This document shows, in pieces, positions 22,323-22,402 of a stretch of DNA of 22,402 nt. The notes below the pieces were generated by a model that was given only the letters and a program-made list of their open reading frames with translations, had not been told where the DNA came from and searched no databases. The DNA is from RGIG1995 sp045126815. GTDB taxonomy: Bacteria; Bacillota; Clostridia; Oscillospirales; CAG-272. Position 1 is the stretch's first letter, and every line of letters begins with the position of its first letter. The stretch spans positions 1 through 22,402 of the forward strand of contig JBGVPD010000003.1 in assembly GCA_045126815.1 (NCBI GenBank), in the 5' to 3' direction. A program made the translations under genes and the position numbers.

Positions 22323-22402
22323 TGGTTGTAGAACAGACAAGACTAGCGGAGATTTTGTTATATTCTTTTTTGTTAGGGATTTTTTTAGGTGTTGTTTACG
22401 AT
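22322..22402 (+). CDS. yabQ: sporulation protein YabQ, N-terminal fragment
   Basis: Only 27 codons are inside the window: MVVEQTRLAEILLYSFLLGI followed by FLGVVYD. This is a short lead followed by a hydrophobic first membrane helix ending in the family-typical G-x-x-YD. YabQ is a spore-cortex-associated membrane protein in B. subtilis, and it follows yabP there too. The start codon shares one base with the yabP stop (TGATG), indicating coupled translation. The call rests on the helix pattern plus position. Confidence 0.82.
   Translation, partial: MVVEQTRLAEILLYSFLLGIFLGVVYD

Noticed and set aside
1..22402. Search by eye for CRISPR repeats, tRNA or rRNA genes, insertion-sequence ends, integrase or toxin-antitoxin genes.
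   Set aside because: None seen; the gene content is core-genome and densely packed, without evenly spaced repeats or mobile-element proteins.

Overview
The window looks like chromosomal DNA from an AT-rich, low-GC, spore-forming Firmicute of the class Clostridia. The evidence is the run cdaA-cdaR, recJ, relA-dtd, hemZ, a SpoVB-like flippase, mazG, an HU gene, rqcP (yabO), yabP and yabQ. YabP and YabQ are endospore-formation proteins, and flippase-mazG-rqcP-yabP-yabQ is the order known from Bacillus subtilis and Clostridia. Nothing suggests a phage, plasmid, transposon or CRISPR array. Almost all of the sequence is coding, with short or overlapping gene junctions.

Left part (1-5834), all on the minus strand. 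Read in the direction of transcription, it starts with a fused ispDF gene (MEP isoprenoid pathway) that ends at a hairpin terminator. A 294-base non-coding stretch follows. Then come rpe, a MurE-like Mur ligase, a glutamine-hydrolysing asparagine-synthase-type amidotransferase, and the first 41 codons of an ATP-grasp carboxylate-amine ligase that runs off the left edge. The last three genes are tightly packed (27 and 24 base gaps). They form a plausible set for attaching an amino acid, adding another by ATP-grasp chemistry and amidating it, most simply on peptidoglycan or another envelope polymer. The Mur ligase lacks the usual amino-acid recognition motif, which makes this the most interesting locus here.

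Middle divide (5835-6065). The divergent region holds an extended -10 promoter for ispDF, with an inverted repeat just downstream of it, and a good sigma-A-type promoter for the rightward genes.

Right part (6066-22402), all on the plus strand. A long gene train begins with cdaA and cdaR (cyclic-di-AMP synthesis and its membrane regulator). It continues with an FAD-dependent dehydrogenase and an RseC-like membrane cysteine protein, recJ, a bifunctional rel gene for (p)ppGpp, dtd, hemZ, a uridine-kinase-like nucleoside kinase, an MtaD-like nucleoside/SAH deaminase, a flippase and mazG. Two nucleotide second-messenger systems, DNA repair, D-aminoacyl-tRNA proofreading and nucleotide housekeeping are therefore clustered.

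The right end (21226-22402) holds hup, with its own promoter (straddled by a perfect 12-bp inverted repeat) and a strong terminator. It is followed by rqcP (ribosome quality control), a sigma-E-like promoter, and the sporulation pair yabP-yabQ, the latter cut off by the window edge.
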